A stretch of 50,957 bases of DNA from Chitinophagaceae bacterium UBA1946 (GCA_002336815.1 DDEU01000016.1:57015-107971), one strand, 5' to 3'; shown: positions 26,501 to 33,429, numbered from the stretch's first letter. A program made the numbers and translations. Notes: generated by a model from the sequence alone, not told the origin.

Positions 26501-27273
26501 CTATTGTTGGTGATCGTCCAGCCACTGCAGCCACCGCCCACATATATGCCGGCGCTTTGTACCGCTGCTCCAAACACATCTACAATATTATTATTATTGA
26601 TGATGATTCCATTATTACCAATTGGGGCTGTTGTTGTAGAGCCATTGCCATAAATGGCTTTGCTGGGAAGATTGGCACCTGCAGGCCCGATCGTACAATT
26701 TGATATTGTATTGTTGTCATTGCCATTTGCGGTATTAGCATCTGTGGCAAAATAAATATTACCCCCGTTAACACCAACAGCGCCATTAAAAGATCCTAAT
26801 ATGGTACAATTGGTGATGGTATTATTAATAGCGCCACCTAAAAATCTAATGGTAGAAGTATTTGTTGTAGCGGCTGCGGTGGTGTTTGAAATCGTAAGCG
26901 AATTACCACCCGTATTCAACCCGTTAATGGTCACATTGTCTGCGCCACTAAAAGATATCATGGGGCTGCCCGCTGCAACGGCCCCGGAGATGGTTCTTGC
27001 CGCACCGCCTGAAGGCGAGATCGTAATACTCGTCCAGGCACCAGCATTTAATACGTTGGCTCCATCTTCGGTTGTGCTGTTGCCTGTGATGCTTACCACA
27101 ATGGTATTGCCGGTTTGAGGCGTTGCATTGAGTGCTGCAAACAAACCACCTGCTTTTGTAAGAGAAGTGTAAGTGGCTGCAAGGCTGCTTCCTCCTGAAA
27201 CGCTGATCTGTGCATTGATCTGTGAGCTTGCCAATATGGCCAATACAAACATGAGCGAATAGATTTTCCGCAT
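17593..27273 (-). CDS. Giant beta-helix, multi-domain surface protein with T9SS type A sorting domain
   Basis: 3226 residues from the ATG at 27273, which gives a clean signal peptide (MRKIYSLMFVLAILASSQ, cut after INAQ); the longer frame to 27402 hides it. Domains by rough residue: about 60-776 Asn/Thr/Ser/Gly-rich parallel beta-helix ending in PVDIGADAG; 785-890 beta-sandwich; 900-1426 second beta-helix ending in DMGADEF; 1430-1640 Ig-like segments; 1647-1804 jelly-roll resembling MAM/choice-of-anchor J; 1880-1950 InlB-type repeat (GSISPTGTTTL); 2038-2539 and 2539-3038 two homologous ~500-residue modules, each starting FSGTGNWTDNARWS; 3038-3130 FN3-like; 3138-3226 Por sorting domain (YAISPNPVENG). 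It is probably secreted by T9SS and anchored on the surface as an adhesin or polysaccharide-interacting protein. No catalytic residues are recognisable. The low-stop composition creates long antisense frames. Confidence 0.93.
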   Translation of the reverse strand: MRKIYSLMFVLAILASSQINAQISVSGGSSLAATYTSLTKAGGLFAALNATPQTGNTIVVSITGNSTTEDGANVLNAGAWTSITISPSGGAARTISGAVAAGSPMISFSGADNVTINGLNTGGNSLTISNTTAAATTNTSTIRFLGGAINNTITNCTILGSFNGAVGVNGGNIYFATDANTANGNDNNTISNCTIGPAGANLPSKAIYGNGSTTTAPIGNNGIIINNNNIVDVFGAAVQSAGIYVGGGCSGWTITNNRIYQTTTKTFTAAATNRGIDIQNATGIGGAQGFTITGNIIGYASSTQTGTYTLAGATFASKFNGIVFNGLTGGTSSSISGNTIASISVTGVTTDGTTSNTPFAGILITSGTVTASSNTIGSQSATGSLVFSTNTILATDVYGIFSNSADAFTSSSNTIGGITVTNAGASGSFLLYGLRSSTTAAWTAASNIIGGTVANSISLSATGTGSQVAGMFTSTAGASLTLNTIRNLTSNIGAGTSAGVSVAGIIVTSTGLNNTVSQNTIYNLSNSNASAASTVTGIHFSGSSANVVNANSIYALTVATNSNAAEIDGIRTGGGTTIYSNNMIALGAGSTVAIGAAATDAGTAGINGIVDAQGTNSFWNNSVYIGGTPTSGSGASFAFNGIQTTVTRSVRNNIFVNSRSNGAATGKHYAVKINGTAANPAGLTINNNIYFANGTGGVFGFFNSADVANIGSWRTAAGQDAASYNSDPKYTAPAGSTPDLHISTTLATPAEANGVDLGVTTDFDGQTRSGLTPVDIGADAGSFTGIDLSAPTISYTPLNNTCTLTGVTLTATITDASGVPTSGAGLPKLYWKVNSGAYSPVTATFVSGSTYTFSFGTGSTGNVISYYIVAQDNAATPNVTASPSAGAASFTANPPAAGTAPTTPSSFTLQNSLGGSYNVGAGQTYTTLSAAIAAYNTSCLSSAVTFNLTDAAYTEAAAISINANSFASATNTLTIKPTQAATSIAVTGGSGTAVFVLNGADYVIIDGSTGSTANSLCPASAASRNLTVTNTSTSATSAVVWLQTTAGGDAATNNIIKNCNLVGNSNTTTLFAVGSGAVAISTTSTGTGNNNNAFVNNNISKTQYGIYSGGLSSASKNSGNTISQNLINTASPNNVGIGGILVGFENNITISGNTISEINGTTDRFAISAGFGTSFSNTTTVGSEVTNATITSNIIGNVIGSGASTSLGIALGAATSGTSVIANNMVYGVSHNSTSPDFAAGIVLGGGTGSSTKIYHNTVSMQGTITGVSAATQTSACLAVTATSAPTLDIRNNIFSNTQANNSGSTMRFTAIALGYSSTTGNYSGLTGNNNDLYAAGSLGTYTVGITAGLTGTNRTTLAAWTTETGRDGLSKNVLPVFSGTTNLHLDNSITSNTTNFDGTAASGTGIAVDIDCDTRNATTPDMGADEFSAPGCSGATGGTASGSASFCGSGTPTITATGYTSGANITYQWYSSTNIGGYPNGGTLVSGQTNPASLTTGTVSATTYYWLRVTCTTTSTSGNSTMVTVTVNPIPAAVTVTGAGTFCGTKTITAANGNDGTIYFQGTASGGTSTATASASQVITVSGTYYFRARSAAGCWGTEGSAAVVINPAPSAVTISPSATTMCAGGVQLFTASGGNISGTGTLLSENFNAGTNSWTTTNNSTGGTPSLAAWTLRPNGYVYTGTPFNSNDNTQFYLSNSDEQGSGTTSTILQSPVMNASSFTSLSLSYYQYFEFNASPDEALVEVSTNGSTWTPVQSNTASVGTSTSFAQSTVNLDAYAGSATLYVRFRFTAAWGYYLALDNVSITGQQATQGNIVWTPNGTGNGLFSNAGATTVYSGAASPTVYASPASTTTYTATATLGGCSSSANVVVTVNPNFTINASAGANGSISPTGTTTLSCNGTGSQTYTITANSGYAISDVLVDGISAGAVGTYTFNSVTANHSISASFVAACINAGISNVTSLPSGALCSGQTTTLTANGVAGTSALVTWFTGTNGTGTNLGTGNTLSNRGPGIYYARVTAGCGAPVEASLTISSTGNVFSGTGNWTDNARWSCGAPPASGDNITIAAGANATLNTDFTVDGNFSMTATSTLAVNPANSFTVGATGNANFAGNAVTFKSNSSGTASLGKISGTLSGATNVTVERFIPQNATKAWRLLASNTTGQTIKQAWQENQTGANLNSTPGYGTMIPGSGGGLSAVQALGFDTLSPGKSLFKYNPATDNLDPVLNTNSTQLSDEQGYFIFIRGDRGANQFGAGAASSSTVLRSTGTIYQGTQTAVSILPGKWALVRNPYPSRIDMRQILRTGGLVDAYQVWDPKLAGTYGAGAFQTFTKSNADYIVSPGGGSYGANGSVQNYIESGAAFFAQASGSTGSVQITENAKASGSQVVFRPAAPLAGNSRVLFNLYAINLNTTDLVDGGLVDFNDAYSNAIDVHDVRKSPNFGENFGMLRNNTELVVERRSAITSNDSIFFNMYQLRNISYRIDIETNGFDPQVVSATLQDKFTGTSTSLDLAAMNSYTFTVTTTPASYAADRFTIVLSTENIFSGTGNWTDNARWSRGTVPVTGDAVVIAAGANATLNTDFTVGGSLKMTPTSTLTVNPTRTLAIGNGATANFNGQAVSFKSDATGTATLGQVNGTLTGATNVTIERYIPNNGFRSWRLLSVPTFGNGQTVRQAWQEGDANPAALQNNLPGFGTQITGPGNSAAASQAQGFDNAGTSSALLSWNGTGWTAQTTTNQPIAGQKAWFLYVRGERSKGVTGLTTDASATTLRTNGTLYTGDQVNTIGANATALIGNVYPSAINFTGLERTGGVGSTFYIWDSKKLNGSSLGAYQTFSSTNGFNCILAGGSYTLGQPNTTIESGQAFLVKSTTAGSLTLKESAKINPANGNLGLRPAANPARISSSLYNSSNEMIDANVVVFDAAYDRAVDADDAIKLGNPGANFAIESQSKLLAVEGTSLPAQNDVIQFRMWNLQQQQYRLEFASVNIANPLLSAQLEDAYLHTLTNIDLSNNTAVNFTVDANAASAAPNRFRIIFKQAGTLPISFVSVAANRMNHQVKLEWKVAAERNIRSYVTERSADGKNFSTTGSLAAASNAGRDMAYSFTDGDAPAASLYYRIKSIGTAGDIHYSPVVKVASNNNVKGYAISPNPVENGIVNLQFSNQAAGTYSVRIMTNEGRSISAKTIRHSGGNSNQLVDLPANIAAGTYQVAIVAPDNTVTVKVLVVNSRH

Positions 27274-27614
27274 AGAAAACTTTTTTTTGTTGTTGGAATT
27301 GATTGGATAGATAGTACTGCAACGATTGTTGCCGGGAATGGATATAAGTTGGTTCCAGCTAAGTGGAAGATGGTAATTTTTCACGTTAATGTTTCTCAGC
27401 AAAAACGAGCTGTTGGTTTTTATGGATATTATAAAAAAGAAGTGCCTGGATAAGAAGCGGCTTCTATTGCATGGTTATTAATACAACATAACGCCATGGC
27501 TGATAGATTATTGCATTTGCCTATACCGTACCGTAAAAACCACATTTTATTAAAACAACCTGCCATTCAATTTTTAAGATGGCTTATCTTCGCCGGAATT
27601 AAAAAGGCACCCAC
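27274..27614. other. Divergent intergenic region (341 bp) between the giant surface gene and pgi
   Basis: No convincing gene or RNA is seen. A possible -7 element TATCTTCG (27585-27592, one mismatch to TAnnTTTG) precedes the pgi start by 22 nt. Upstream of the giant gene the minus strand is A-rich right before its ATG (an AAAAAAAA run at about 27281-27290), as usual for leaders in this phylum. A 62-codon plus-strand frame at 27496-27684 overlaps pgi and is not supported. Confidence 0.5.
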
Positions 27615-29219
27615 ATGTTACCAACTACCAACCCCACCACCACGGCCTCCTGGCAGGCGCTTAGAGCCCATCATACAGCAGTAAAATCAACTCCTTTAAA
27701 AGAACTTTTTGCAAATGACAGCGACCGGTTCAACAAATTTTCACTGGGTTCCGGTGATATTTTGTTCGACTATTCAAAAAATATCATCAGCAACGAAACA
27801 GTGGCGCTTTTACTGCAACTGGCAAACGAATGCGGACTGCCAAACGCCATCAGCGCCCTATTCAACGGCGATAAGATCAATGCAACAGAGAACAGATCGG
27901 TATTGCACACCGCATTGAGAAATTTTTCCGGCAAGCCCGTGATGGCAGATGGAAAAGACGTGATGCCGGATGTAAAAGCAGTGCAGGAGCAAATGAAAAA
28001 ATGCTGCAGCAGCATCCACAGCGGGGAATGGAAAGGCTATACCGGCAAGAAAATAAAATACATCGTGAACATCGGTATTGGCGGCAGTGATCTTGGCCCG
28101 GTAATGGTTACAGAAGCTCTCAAACCTTATTGGGTACCCGGCATTCAAACTTATTTTGTAAGCAATGTGGATGGCACACATATAGCCGAAACACTTAAAA
28201 AAGTCACACCTGATGAAACACTGTTTTTAATAGCTTCCAAAACATTTACTACGCAGGAAACCATGACCAATGCGCATACTGCAAGAGCCTGGTTTCTTGA
28301 AGCAGCAAAGGAGGAAGCCCATATTGCCAAACATTTTGCAGCCCTCAGCACCAATGAAAAAGAAGTAGTAAAATTTGGCATTGCTGCAGAAAACATGTTT
28401 GTGTTCTGGGATTGGGTTGGCGGAAGATACAGCCTGTGGAGTGCCATCGGTTTGTCGATTGCACTCACTGTTGGGTACGATCATTTTGAAGCGTTGCTAA
28501 AAGGCGCTTACCATACGGATGAACATTTCAGGACTACTTCTTTTGAACAGAACATCCCGGTATTGATGGCAATGATCGGACTTTGGTACAGTAATTTCTT
28601 TGGCACTACCACTGAAGCCATCCTTCCCTATGATCAATATATGCACCGCTTTGCCGCTTATTTTCAGCAGGGCAACATGGAAAGCAATGGAAAATATGTA
28701 GACCGTAACGGTGAAAAAGTTACGTATTCTACAGGCCCCGTTATCTGGGGCGAACCGGGTACCAACGGGCAACATGCTTTTTACCAGCTCATTCACCAGG
28801 GAACACAAATTATCCCCTGCGATTTTATAGCACCGGCCATCAGCCACAACCCGATCGGCGACCATCATCAAAAATTACTCAGCAATTTTTTTGCACAAAC
28901 AGAAGCGCTCATGAACGGTGCTACGCATACTGATCCTTACCGGGTGTTTCAGGGCAACAGGCCTACCAACTCTTTTTTGGTTAAGCAAATAACTCCTTTT
29001 ACATTAGGACAGCTCATTGCGATGTATGAGCATAAAATATTTGTGCAGGGCGTTATATGGAATATTTACAGCTTCGATCAATGGGGCGTAGAACTGGGAA
29101 AAGTATTGGCCGGGAAGATCCTGCCGGAACTTCAACAGGGCGATACCATTGCATCTCACGACAGTTCGACCAACGGCCTGATCAATGCATATAAAAAAAT
29201 GAGCGTTGTTAACGGGTGA
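27615..29219 (+). CDS. pgi: Glucose-6-phosphate isomerase
   Basis: 534 residues; interconverts glucose 6-phosphate and fructose 6-phosphate. The two family signatures are intact: FVFWDWVGGRYSLWSAIGLS in the middle and the C-terminal IFVQGVIWNIYSFDQWGVE. The phosphate-binding IGIGGSDLGP and SKTFTTQET, and catalytic GNMESNGK (Glu) and QLIHQGTQ (His) segments are visible. It starts at the ATG at 27615 and is slightly shorter than the E. coli enzyme (549) but complete. It has no co-directional partner close by except the small lipoprotein gene 96 nt downstream. Confidence 0.97.
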   Translation: MLPTTNPTTTASWQALRAHHTAVKSTPLKELFANDSDRFNKFSLGSGDILFDYSKNIISNETVALLLQLANECGLPNAISALFNGDKINATENRSVLHTALRNFSGKPVMADGKDVMPDVKAVQEQMKKCCSSIHSGEWKGYTGKKIKYIVNIGIGGSDLGPVMVTEALKPYWVPGIQTYFVSNVDGTHIAETLKKVTPDETLFLIASKTFTTQETMTNAHTARAWFLEAAKEEAHIAKHFAALSTNEKEVVKFGIAAENMFVFWDWVGGRYSLWSAIGLSIALTVGYDHFEALLKGAYHTDEHFRTTSFEQNIPVLMAMIGLWYSNFFGTTTEAILPYDQYMHRFAAYFQQGNMESNGKYVDRNGEKVTYSTGPVIWGEPGTNGQHAFYQLIHQGTQIIPCDFIAPAISHNPIGDHHQKLLSNFFAQTEALMNGATHTDPYRVFQGNRPTNSFLVKQITPFTLGQLIAMYEHKIFVQGVIWNIYSFDQWGVELGKVLAGKILPELQQGDTIASHDSSTNGLINAYKKMSVVNG

Positions 29220-29314
29220 TAAAAAACCACGCTTTCTTTAAAAAAAGAGTAGTTTTATAGAGAACAATACGTTGTTGTTTGAACACAAGGTTCTTTCATT
29301 CAAAACTAACGGTC

Positions 29315-29707
29315 ATGACAAAGAAATTTTACTTCTTATTACTGGCGGCATTTTCATTTGCAATCCTATCTTCCTGTATGAAAGAAGGGCATGGACGCCA
29401 TGGCGCCGAAAGCAAATCCATAACGTTGAGCGTACCGGTAAATGGGGGTGAAAGCTACCAGTTAAACCTTCGCCAGTATGGTGATGCCGATGACCTGGCA
29501 ACAATAACCAAACAGGCTGCTTCTTATATAACATCGGCCATCAGCAAATCTCCCACAGGGGATTATATTTATACATTTGCCAAAGAAGCAGGGAGCAAAA
29601 CCGGCGACAGCAACACCGAGCAGGTGATCTTAAAAGTATATGAGCCACGGGTAAGGTGCCGCAACAATAATGAAACCAATATCACGATCAATTTTACGAT
29701 CAAATAA
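29315..29707 (+). CDS. Small predicted lipoprotein of unknown function
   Basis: 130 residues from the ATG at 29315. The N-terminus MTKKFYFLLLAAFSFAILSSC has a lipobox (LSSC) with C21 as the lipidated residue. The mature part begins with a His/Gly-rich charged stretch, then a beta-rich segment (SITLSVPVNGGESYQLNL), a helix (DDLATITKQAASYITSAI), and ends in strands with VILKVYEPRVRCRNNNETN. I do not recognise the family. The length and pattern suggest a single compact periplasmic domain attached to a membrane. An upstream TTG at 29279 in the same frame would add 12 residues and is less likely. It is closed by a strong terminator; its relation to pgi is unclear. Confidence 0.75.
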   Translation: MTKKFYFLLLAAFSFAILSSCMKEGHGRHGAESKSITLSVPVNGGESYQLNLRQYGDADDLATITKQAASYITSAISKSPTGDYIYTFAKEAGSKTGDSNTEQVILKVYEPRVRCRNNNETNITINFTIK

Positions 29708-29725
29708 CACTTTCAGAATATTGAC

Positions 29726-29758
29726 AAAAAAAGACAGCCCTTACCGCTGTCTTTTTTT
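29726..29758. terminator. Bidirectional intrinsic terminator
   Basis: Perfect 13-bp stem AAAAAAAGACAGC (29726-29738) with GCTGTCTTTTTTT (29746-29758) and a 7-nt loop. It carries T runs in both orientations and sits between the convergent lipoprotein (ends 29707) and DUF6526 (ends 29775) genes. Confidence 0.9.
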
Positions 29759-29774
29759 ATGAATTGTTTTAATA

Positions 29775-30209
29775 TCAAACACGATAGTAATCACCCCGCC
29801 ATTGCTGTATTGCCTGTTTGATCTGTTTGGAGGAAAGCTCTTCGGACAGTGCTTTTTTTGCCAACGCCGGCATTTCTTCATCACTTGCAAATCTCAATGC
29901 AATGACCTGCGACATCCGCAAACGGTTATCCAGTGGCTGGCCTGTCAACATAAAATGACGAAAATTCTCTTCCGCACGAATGGCCCTGTCCTGCGCCTTC
30001 AGGGCAAACGAACGGGCAAAGAACCATACCAGCACCAGTGCGATTGCCATGGCACAAATTAAAGAGGCGCTGTAAAGCACATCATGTTTACCAACAGCAT
30101 TGGCAAGGTTGATAAATGAACCGATCAATATTGCCAGCAACAAAGTGGAAGCTACGTAGTGATAGAGCGGAACAAATCTGGAATGATTGGAATAGTTTTG
30201 AGTTTGCAT
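29775..30209 (-). CDS. DUF6526-like small membrane protein
   Basis: 144 residues beginning MQTQNYSNHSRFVPLYHY, the QNY-NH-RF opening typical of the DUF6526 family of Bacteroidota. There are two membrane helices, about 17-40 (VASTLLLAILIGSFINLA) and 46-68 (ASLICAMAIALVLVWFFA), followed by a cytosolic, charged, helical ~75-residue tail (AQDRAIRAEENFRHF, ALRFASDEEMPAL, LSSKQIKQAIQQWRGDYYRV). No enzymatic motif is visible and no function is established. It is divergent from cinA across a 232-bp gap and converges on the lipoprotein gene. Confidence 0.82.
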   Translation of the reverse strand: MQTQNYSNHSRFVPLYHYVASTLLLAILIGSFINLANAVGKHDVLYSASLICAMAIALVLVWFFARSFALKAQDRAIRAEENFRHFMLTGQPLDNRLRMSQVIALRFASDEEMPALAKKALSEELSSKQIKQAIQQWRGDYYRV

Positions 30210-30260
30210 GGTTTATTTTTATATGATGTAACAAACGGGTGTTCCCAAAGCTAAAAGAAT

Positions 30261-30268
30261 TAAATTTG
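30261..30268 (+). promoter_or_regulatory. Candidate -7 element upstream of cinA
   Basis: TAAATTTG matches TAnnTTTG exactly, but no -33 element is obvious and the start of cinA is 174 nt away. The transcript would include a possible short frame ending in an ATGA overlap with cinA. Confidence 0.3.
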
Positions 30269-30441
30269 ATGCATGGAAAATATAGTGAAGGAGCGGGTGC
30301 TCAAATACAATTACATTTCGCAGGAGGAATACCGGTACAGGGATATTCCATCGACTTTGATACGGTTCAAATCAATTTACCATTAAAGTTGTTTACAGGA
30401 GTATATTTTGAGCAGGCATTATTTTCATCACAACACATTTT

Positions 30442-31695
30442 ATGACACAGGCAAGCATCATCACCATTGGCGATGAATTATTGATAGGACAGGTTATAGA
30501 TACCAACAGCGCCTGGATGGCGCAACAATTGAACAAGGCCGGCATCCGTGTATGCAGGCGGGTAGCTGTAGGCGATGTTTGGGAGGAGATTTGGACTGCA
30601 CTGGATGAAGAAAGCAAACATGCAGACATCATTTTGATCACCGGCGGATTGGGGCCCACTGCAGACGATATCACCAAGCCACTATTGTGTAAGTATTTTA
30701 ATGGCAAATTAGTTGTTGATGAAGCCGCTTTGAAGAATGTAAATTATCTTTTTGAACTGGTATTTAAGCGCCCGGTAACCGACCGGAACATCAAGCAGGC
30801 AGAAGTGCCGGATACCTGCAAAGTGATCCAGAATAAAAGAGGCACTGCACCCGGGATGTGGTTTGAAAAAGAGGGAAAAGTTTATATGAGTATGCCCGGA
30901 GTGCCGCACGAAATGAAAGGGATGATGACGGATGATGTAATACCCATGCTGGGCCGGCAATTTCAATTTCCGCATATTGCTCACCGTACATTGCTCACTT
31001 TTGGTATCGGCGAGTCAATGCTGGCAGATCTGCTGGTAGATTTTGAAGCGGCGCTGCCGGCGCATATCAAAATGGCCTACCTGCCAAATTATGGCATGGT
31101 TCGGTTGCGGTTAACCTCCACCGGGGTTGATAAAGTTGCCGTTGAAAATGAAGTAGATACTCTCTTTCAACAGTTACAGGAACTGGTGAAAGATTACCTC
31201 GTAACAAACGAGGACGAACCGATGCAGGATGTAGTAGCCAAATTATTACAACGATCAAACAAAACAGTCAGCACGGCCGAAAGCTGCACCGGCGGCTATA
31301 TTGCGAGCCTCATTACGGCCAAAGCCGGATCCTCCGCTTACTACAACGGAAGCGTAGTGAGCTATTCGTACCAGGCGAAGGAAGACCTGCTTGGAGTTGA
31401 CAAAAACACATTGCAAACACTCGGCGCCGTTAGTGAACAGGTAGTGATACAGATGGCGAAGGGAGCATTGAACGCACTGCATACCGACTATACAATTGCC
31501 GTATCCGGCATCATGGGCCCCGGTGGTGGTACCGATGACAAACCTGCCGGCACCGTGTGGGTGGCGGTTGGCAACAACGAAAAGATCAGCACACACAAAT
31601 TTCATTTCCGGTTCGACCGGCAGCGCAATATTGAACTAACGGCCATGAATGCCTTGAATTTATTGCGGAAGTTTATTATCGCCCAACAGCCTTAG
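30442..31695 (+). CDS. cinA: CinA family protein (competence/damage-inducible protein A; NMN amidase-type C-terminal domain)
   Basis: 417 residues, full length. Residues 1-170 are the MoCF/COG1058 domain (IITIGDELLIGQVIDTNSAW, ITGGLGPTADDIT, MPGVPHEMKGMM), which in characterised enzymes acts as an ADP-ribose pyrophosphatase. Residues about 255-417 are the CinA C-terminal (PncC) domain with the catalytic serine/lysine region STAESCTGGYIASLIT and AVSGIMGPGGGTDDKPAGTV, which deamidates NMN. The protein is thus likely in pyridine-nucleotide salvage. It starts with an ATG whose ATGA overlaps the stop of an unassigned short upstream frame. No competence genes are adjacent. Confidence 0.95.
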   Translation: MTQASIITIGDELLIGQVIDTNSAWMAQQLNKAGIRVCRRVAVGDVWEEIWTALDEESKHADIILITGGLGPTADDITKPLLCKYFNGKLVVDEAALKNVNYLFELVFKRPVTDRNIKQAEVPDTCKVIQNKRGTAPGMWFEKEGKVYMSMPGVPHEMKGMMTDDVIPMLGRQFQFPHIAHRTLLTFGIGESMLADLLVDFEAALPAHIKMAYLPNYGMVRLRLTSTGVDKVAVENEVDTLFQQLQELVKDYLVTNEDEPMQDVVAKLLQRSNKTVSTAESCTGGYIASLITAKAGSSAYYNGSVVSYSYQAKEDLLGVDKNTLQTLGAVSEQVVIQMAKGALNALHTDYTIAVSGIMGPGGGTDDKPAGTVWVAVGNNEKISTHKFHFRFDRQRNIELTAMNALNLLRKFIIAQQP

Positions 31696-31806
31696 TCCTG
31701 TTTTACAAAAGCGGTCATTCATCGTTGGCAGCATACAAGCAAACGGCTATAACTCCAAAATGAAGGATCGCAATTGCATCCTGCCCGTTATCATAGTCAA
31801 AATGTC

Positions 31807-31843
31807 CGGAATACAAAAGACCCAGCTAGTCTTTTGTATTCTG
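31807..31843. other. Strong hairpin of unknown function downstream of cinA
   Basis: 15-bp stem (31807-31821 with 31829-31843, one G-T wobble; core GAATACAAAAGAC) and a 7-nt loop CCAGCTA. It lies 112 nt after the cinA stop and has no U tract on either side, so it is not a canonical terminator; it may be an RNA processing structure, an sRNA element or a palindromic repeat. Confidence 0.6.
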
Positions 31844-31967
31844 TTAAAAAAGATCGGCAAAAAGACCGGGAAGTTCTTTAAAACGGCGATCACAACAGGC
31901 TTTCCCGGGAGGTTAAAAGCCGCACAAGCCTGTCCATATCAATCGGCAACGATTAGCCGGAAATAAT

Positions 31968-31975
31968 TACCTTTG
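31968..31975 (+). promoter_or_regulatory. Candidate -7 element of the E2 gene
   Basis: TACCTTTG is an exact TAnnTTTG match 71 nt upstream of the E2 start; no clear -33 partner is visible. Confidence 0.35.
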
Positions 31976-32046
31976 GCACCGATTGCGCCAAATGAGAAGA
32001 CTTCACCGGAAGGTTCTCTGATTATTTAATTAAACCGATTAATGAT

Positions 32047-33411
32047 ATGCCTTTAGTTGACCTGGTAATGCCAAAATTGGGTGAAAGTATTATGGAAGCC
32101 ACCATTTTAAAATGGCACAAGAACCCCGGAGATACCATTAAAGAAGACGAGACGGTACTGGATATTGCTACAGATAAAGTAGACAGTGAAGTTCCTTCTA
32201 CTGCAGCCGGGGTTTTGGAAGAAGTACTGTTCAGGGAAAATGATGTGGTACCCATTGGTGCCATCATTGCAAAAATAAGAGTGGGTTCCGATGCGGCCGT
32301 AACTGCTGCACCTGTACAACCGGCGCAGCCCGCCGCTCCTGTTTATGAAGAGGCCAGCGTAGTGGAGCATATCCCCTACGTGCCTTCAGCCGTAACCCAT
32401 GTACCGGCAGCAAATGCCATTCGTTTCTATTCTCCGTTGGTACTCAATATTGCCCAGCAGGAAGGCATCAGTATGGCTGAACTTGAAAAGATCACCGGCA
32501 CCGGCCAGGATGGAAGAGTAAGTAAAAAAGATATCTTAACCTATGTGTCCAATGGCAGATCAGCCCAGGGCAATAATACCAATTCCGAACAGCATACACC
32601 TGCCAGCGTTAGTACAGCACCGGTATTAACACAGGCTGTTACAGTAGCTGCTCCCAGCCAGCCCGAACCTGCGGCAGTACCGGCTGTGCAGACTTATAGC
32701 GGCAACGTGGAGATCATAGAAATGGACCGCATGCGTAAAATGATCGCCAAACACATGGTGGATAGTGTACAGACGAGTCCGCATGTAACGAGTTTTGTAG
32801 AATGCGATGTAACCAACCTCGTATTGTGGAGAGAAAAAGTGAAAAAGGATTTTGAAAAAAGGGAAGGTGAAAAAATAACTTACACGCCCATTTTTATTGA
32901 AGCCATTGTTAAGTGCATCAAAAAATACCCAATGATGAGCAGCTCTATTGATGGCGATAAGATCGTTATCAAAAAAGACCTCAACATTGGTATGGCAACA
33001 GCCTTGCCTACAGGAAATTTGATCGTACCCGTAATAAAAAATGCTGACCAGCTTAACCTGGCCGGCTTAACCAAAAAAGTGAACGGGCTTGCCAATGCAG
33101 CAAGGGGCGGTAAACTAAAACCGGATGATACTACCGGTGGCACCTTTACCCTCACCAATGTTGGTACGTTCGGCAGCATTATGGGTACGCCCATCATCAA
33201 CCAGCCGCAGGTAGCCATTATGGCGGTAGGAGCCATTAAAAAAAGACCCATGGTAATTGAAACACCGCAGGGCGACAGTATCGCTATCCGCCACATGATG
33301 TATATTTCCATGAGTTACGATCATCGCATTATTGATGGTGCATTGGGCGCTACCTTCCTGAATGCGGTATCGAAAGAACTCGAAAATTTTGACAGCAACA
33401 GGAGTATTTAA
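32047..33411 (+). CDS. 2-oxoacid dehydrogenase E2 (dihydrolipoamide acyltransferase)
   Basis: 454 residues. The lipoyl domain at the N-terminus has the lipoylated lysine K44 in DIATDKVDSEV. After an Ala/Pro-rich linker comes the peripheral subunit-binding domain at about 120-162 (FYSPLVLNIAQQEG, GTGQDGRVSKKDIL), a second Ala/Pro/Thr/Gln linker, and the ~230-residue catalytic domain with SYDHRIIDGALGATFL, whose His and Asp form the transferase site. It carries the acyl group to CoA in a pyruvate, 2-oxoglutarate or branched-chain complex. The single lipoyl domain and sequence resemble branched-chain/general E2s of the phylum, but the substrate cannot be settled. E1 and E3 are not adjacent, so this is a stand-alone gene. 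Confidence 0.94.
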   Translation: MPLVDLVMPKLGESIMEATILKWHKNPGDTIKEDETVLDIATDKVDSEVPSTAAGVLEEVLFRENDVVPIGAIIAKIRVGSDAAVTAAPVQPAQPAAPVYEEASVVEHIPYVPSAVTHVPAANAIRFYSPLVLNIAQQEGISMAELEKITGTGQDGRVSKKDILTYVSNGRSAQGNNTNSEQHTPASVSTAPVLTQAVTVAAPSQPEPAAVPAVQTYSGNVEIIEMDRMRKMIAKHMVDSVQTSPHVTSFVECDVTNLVLWREKVKKDFEKREGEKITYTPIFIEAIVKCIKKYPMMSSSIDGDKIVIKKDLNIGMATALPTGNLIVPVIKNADQLNLAGLTKKVNGLANAARGGKLKPDDTTGGTFTLTNVGTFGSIMGTPIINQPQVAIMAVGAIKKRPMVIETPQGDSIAIRHMMYISMSYDHRIIDGALGATFLNAVSKELENFDSNRSI

Positions 33412-33429
33412 TAAACCCGCTATCTCTTT

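Larger units (their letters stand above)
31696..32046. other. Intergenic region (351 bp) with a strong hairpin
   Basis: No supported gene lies between cinA and the E2 gene. It holds the hairpin at 31807-31843 and a TACCTTTG (31968-31975) that fits TAnnTTTG and may be the E2 promoter's -7 box, 71 nt before the start. The rest is unremarkable. A 68-codon frame at 31760-31966 has no recognisable features. Confidence 0.5.

Noticed and set aside
27496..27684. 62-codon frame overlapping the start of pgi
   Set aside because: Out of frame with pgi and overlapping its well-supported N-terminus; no features.
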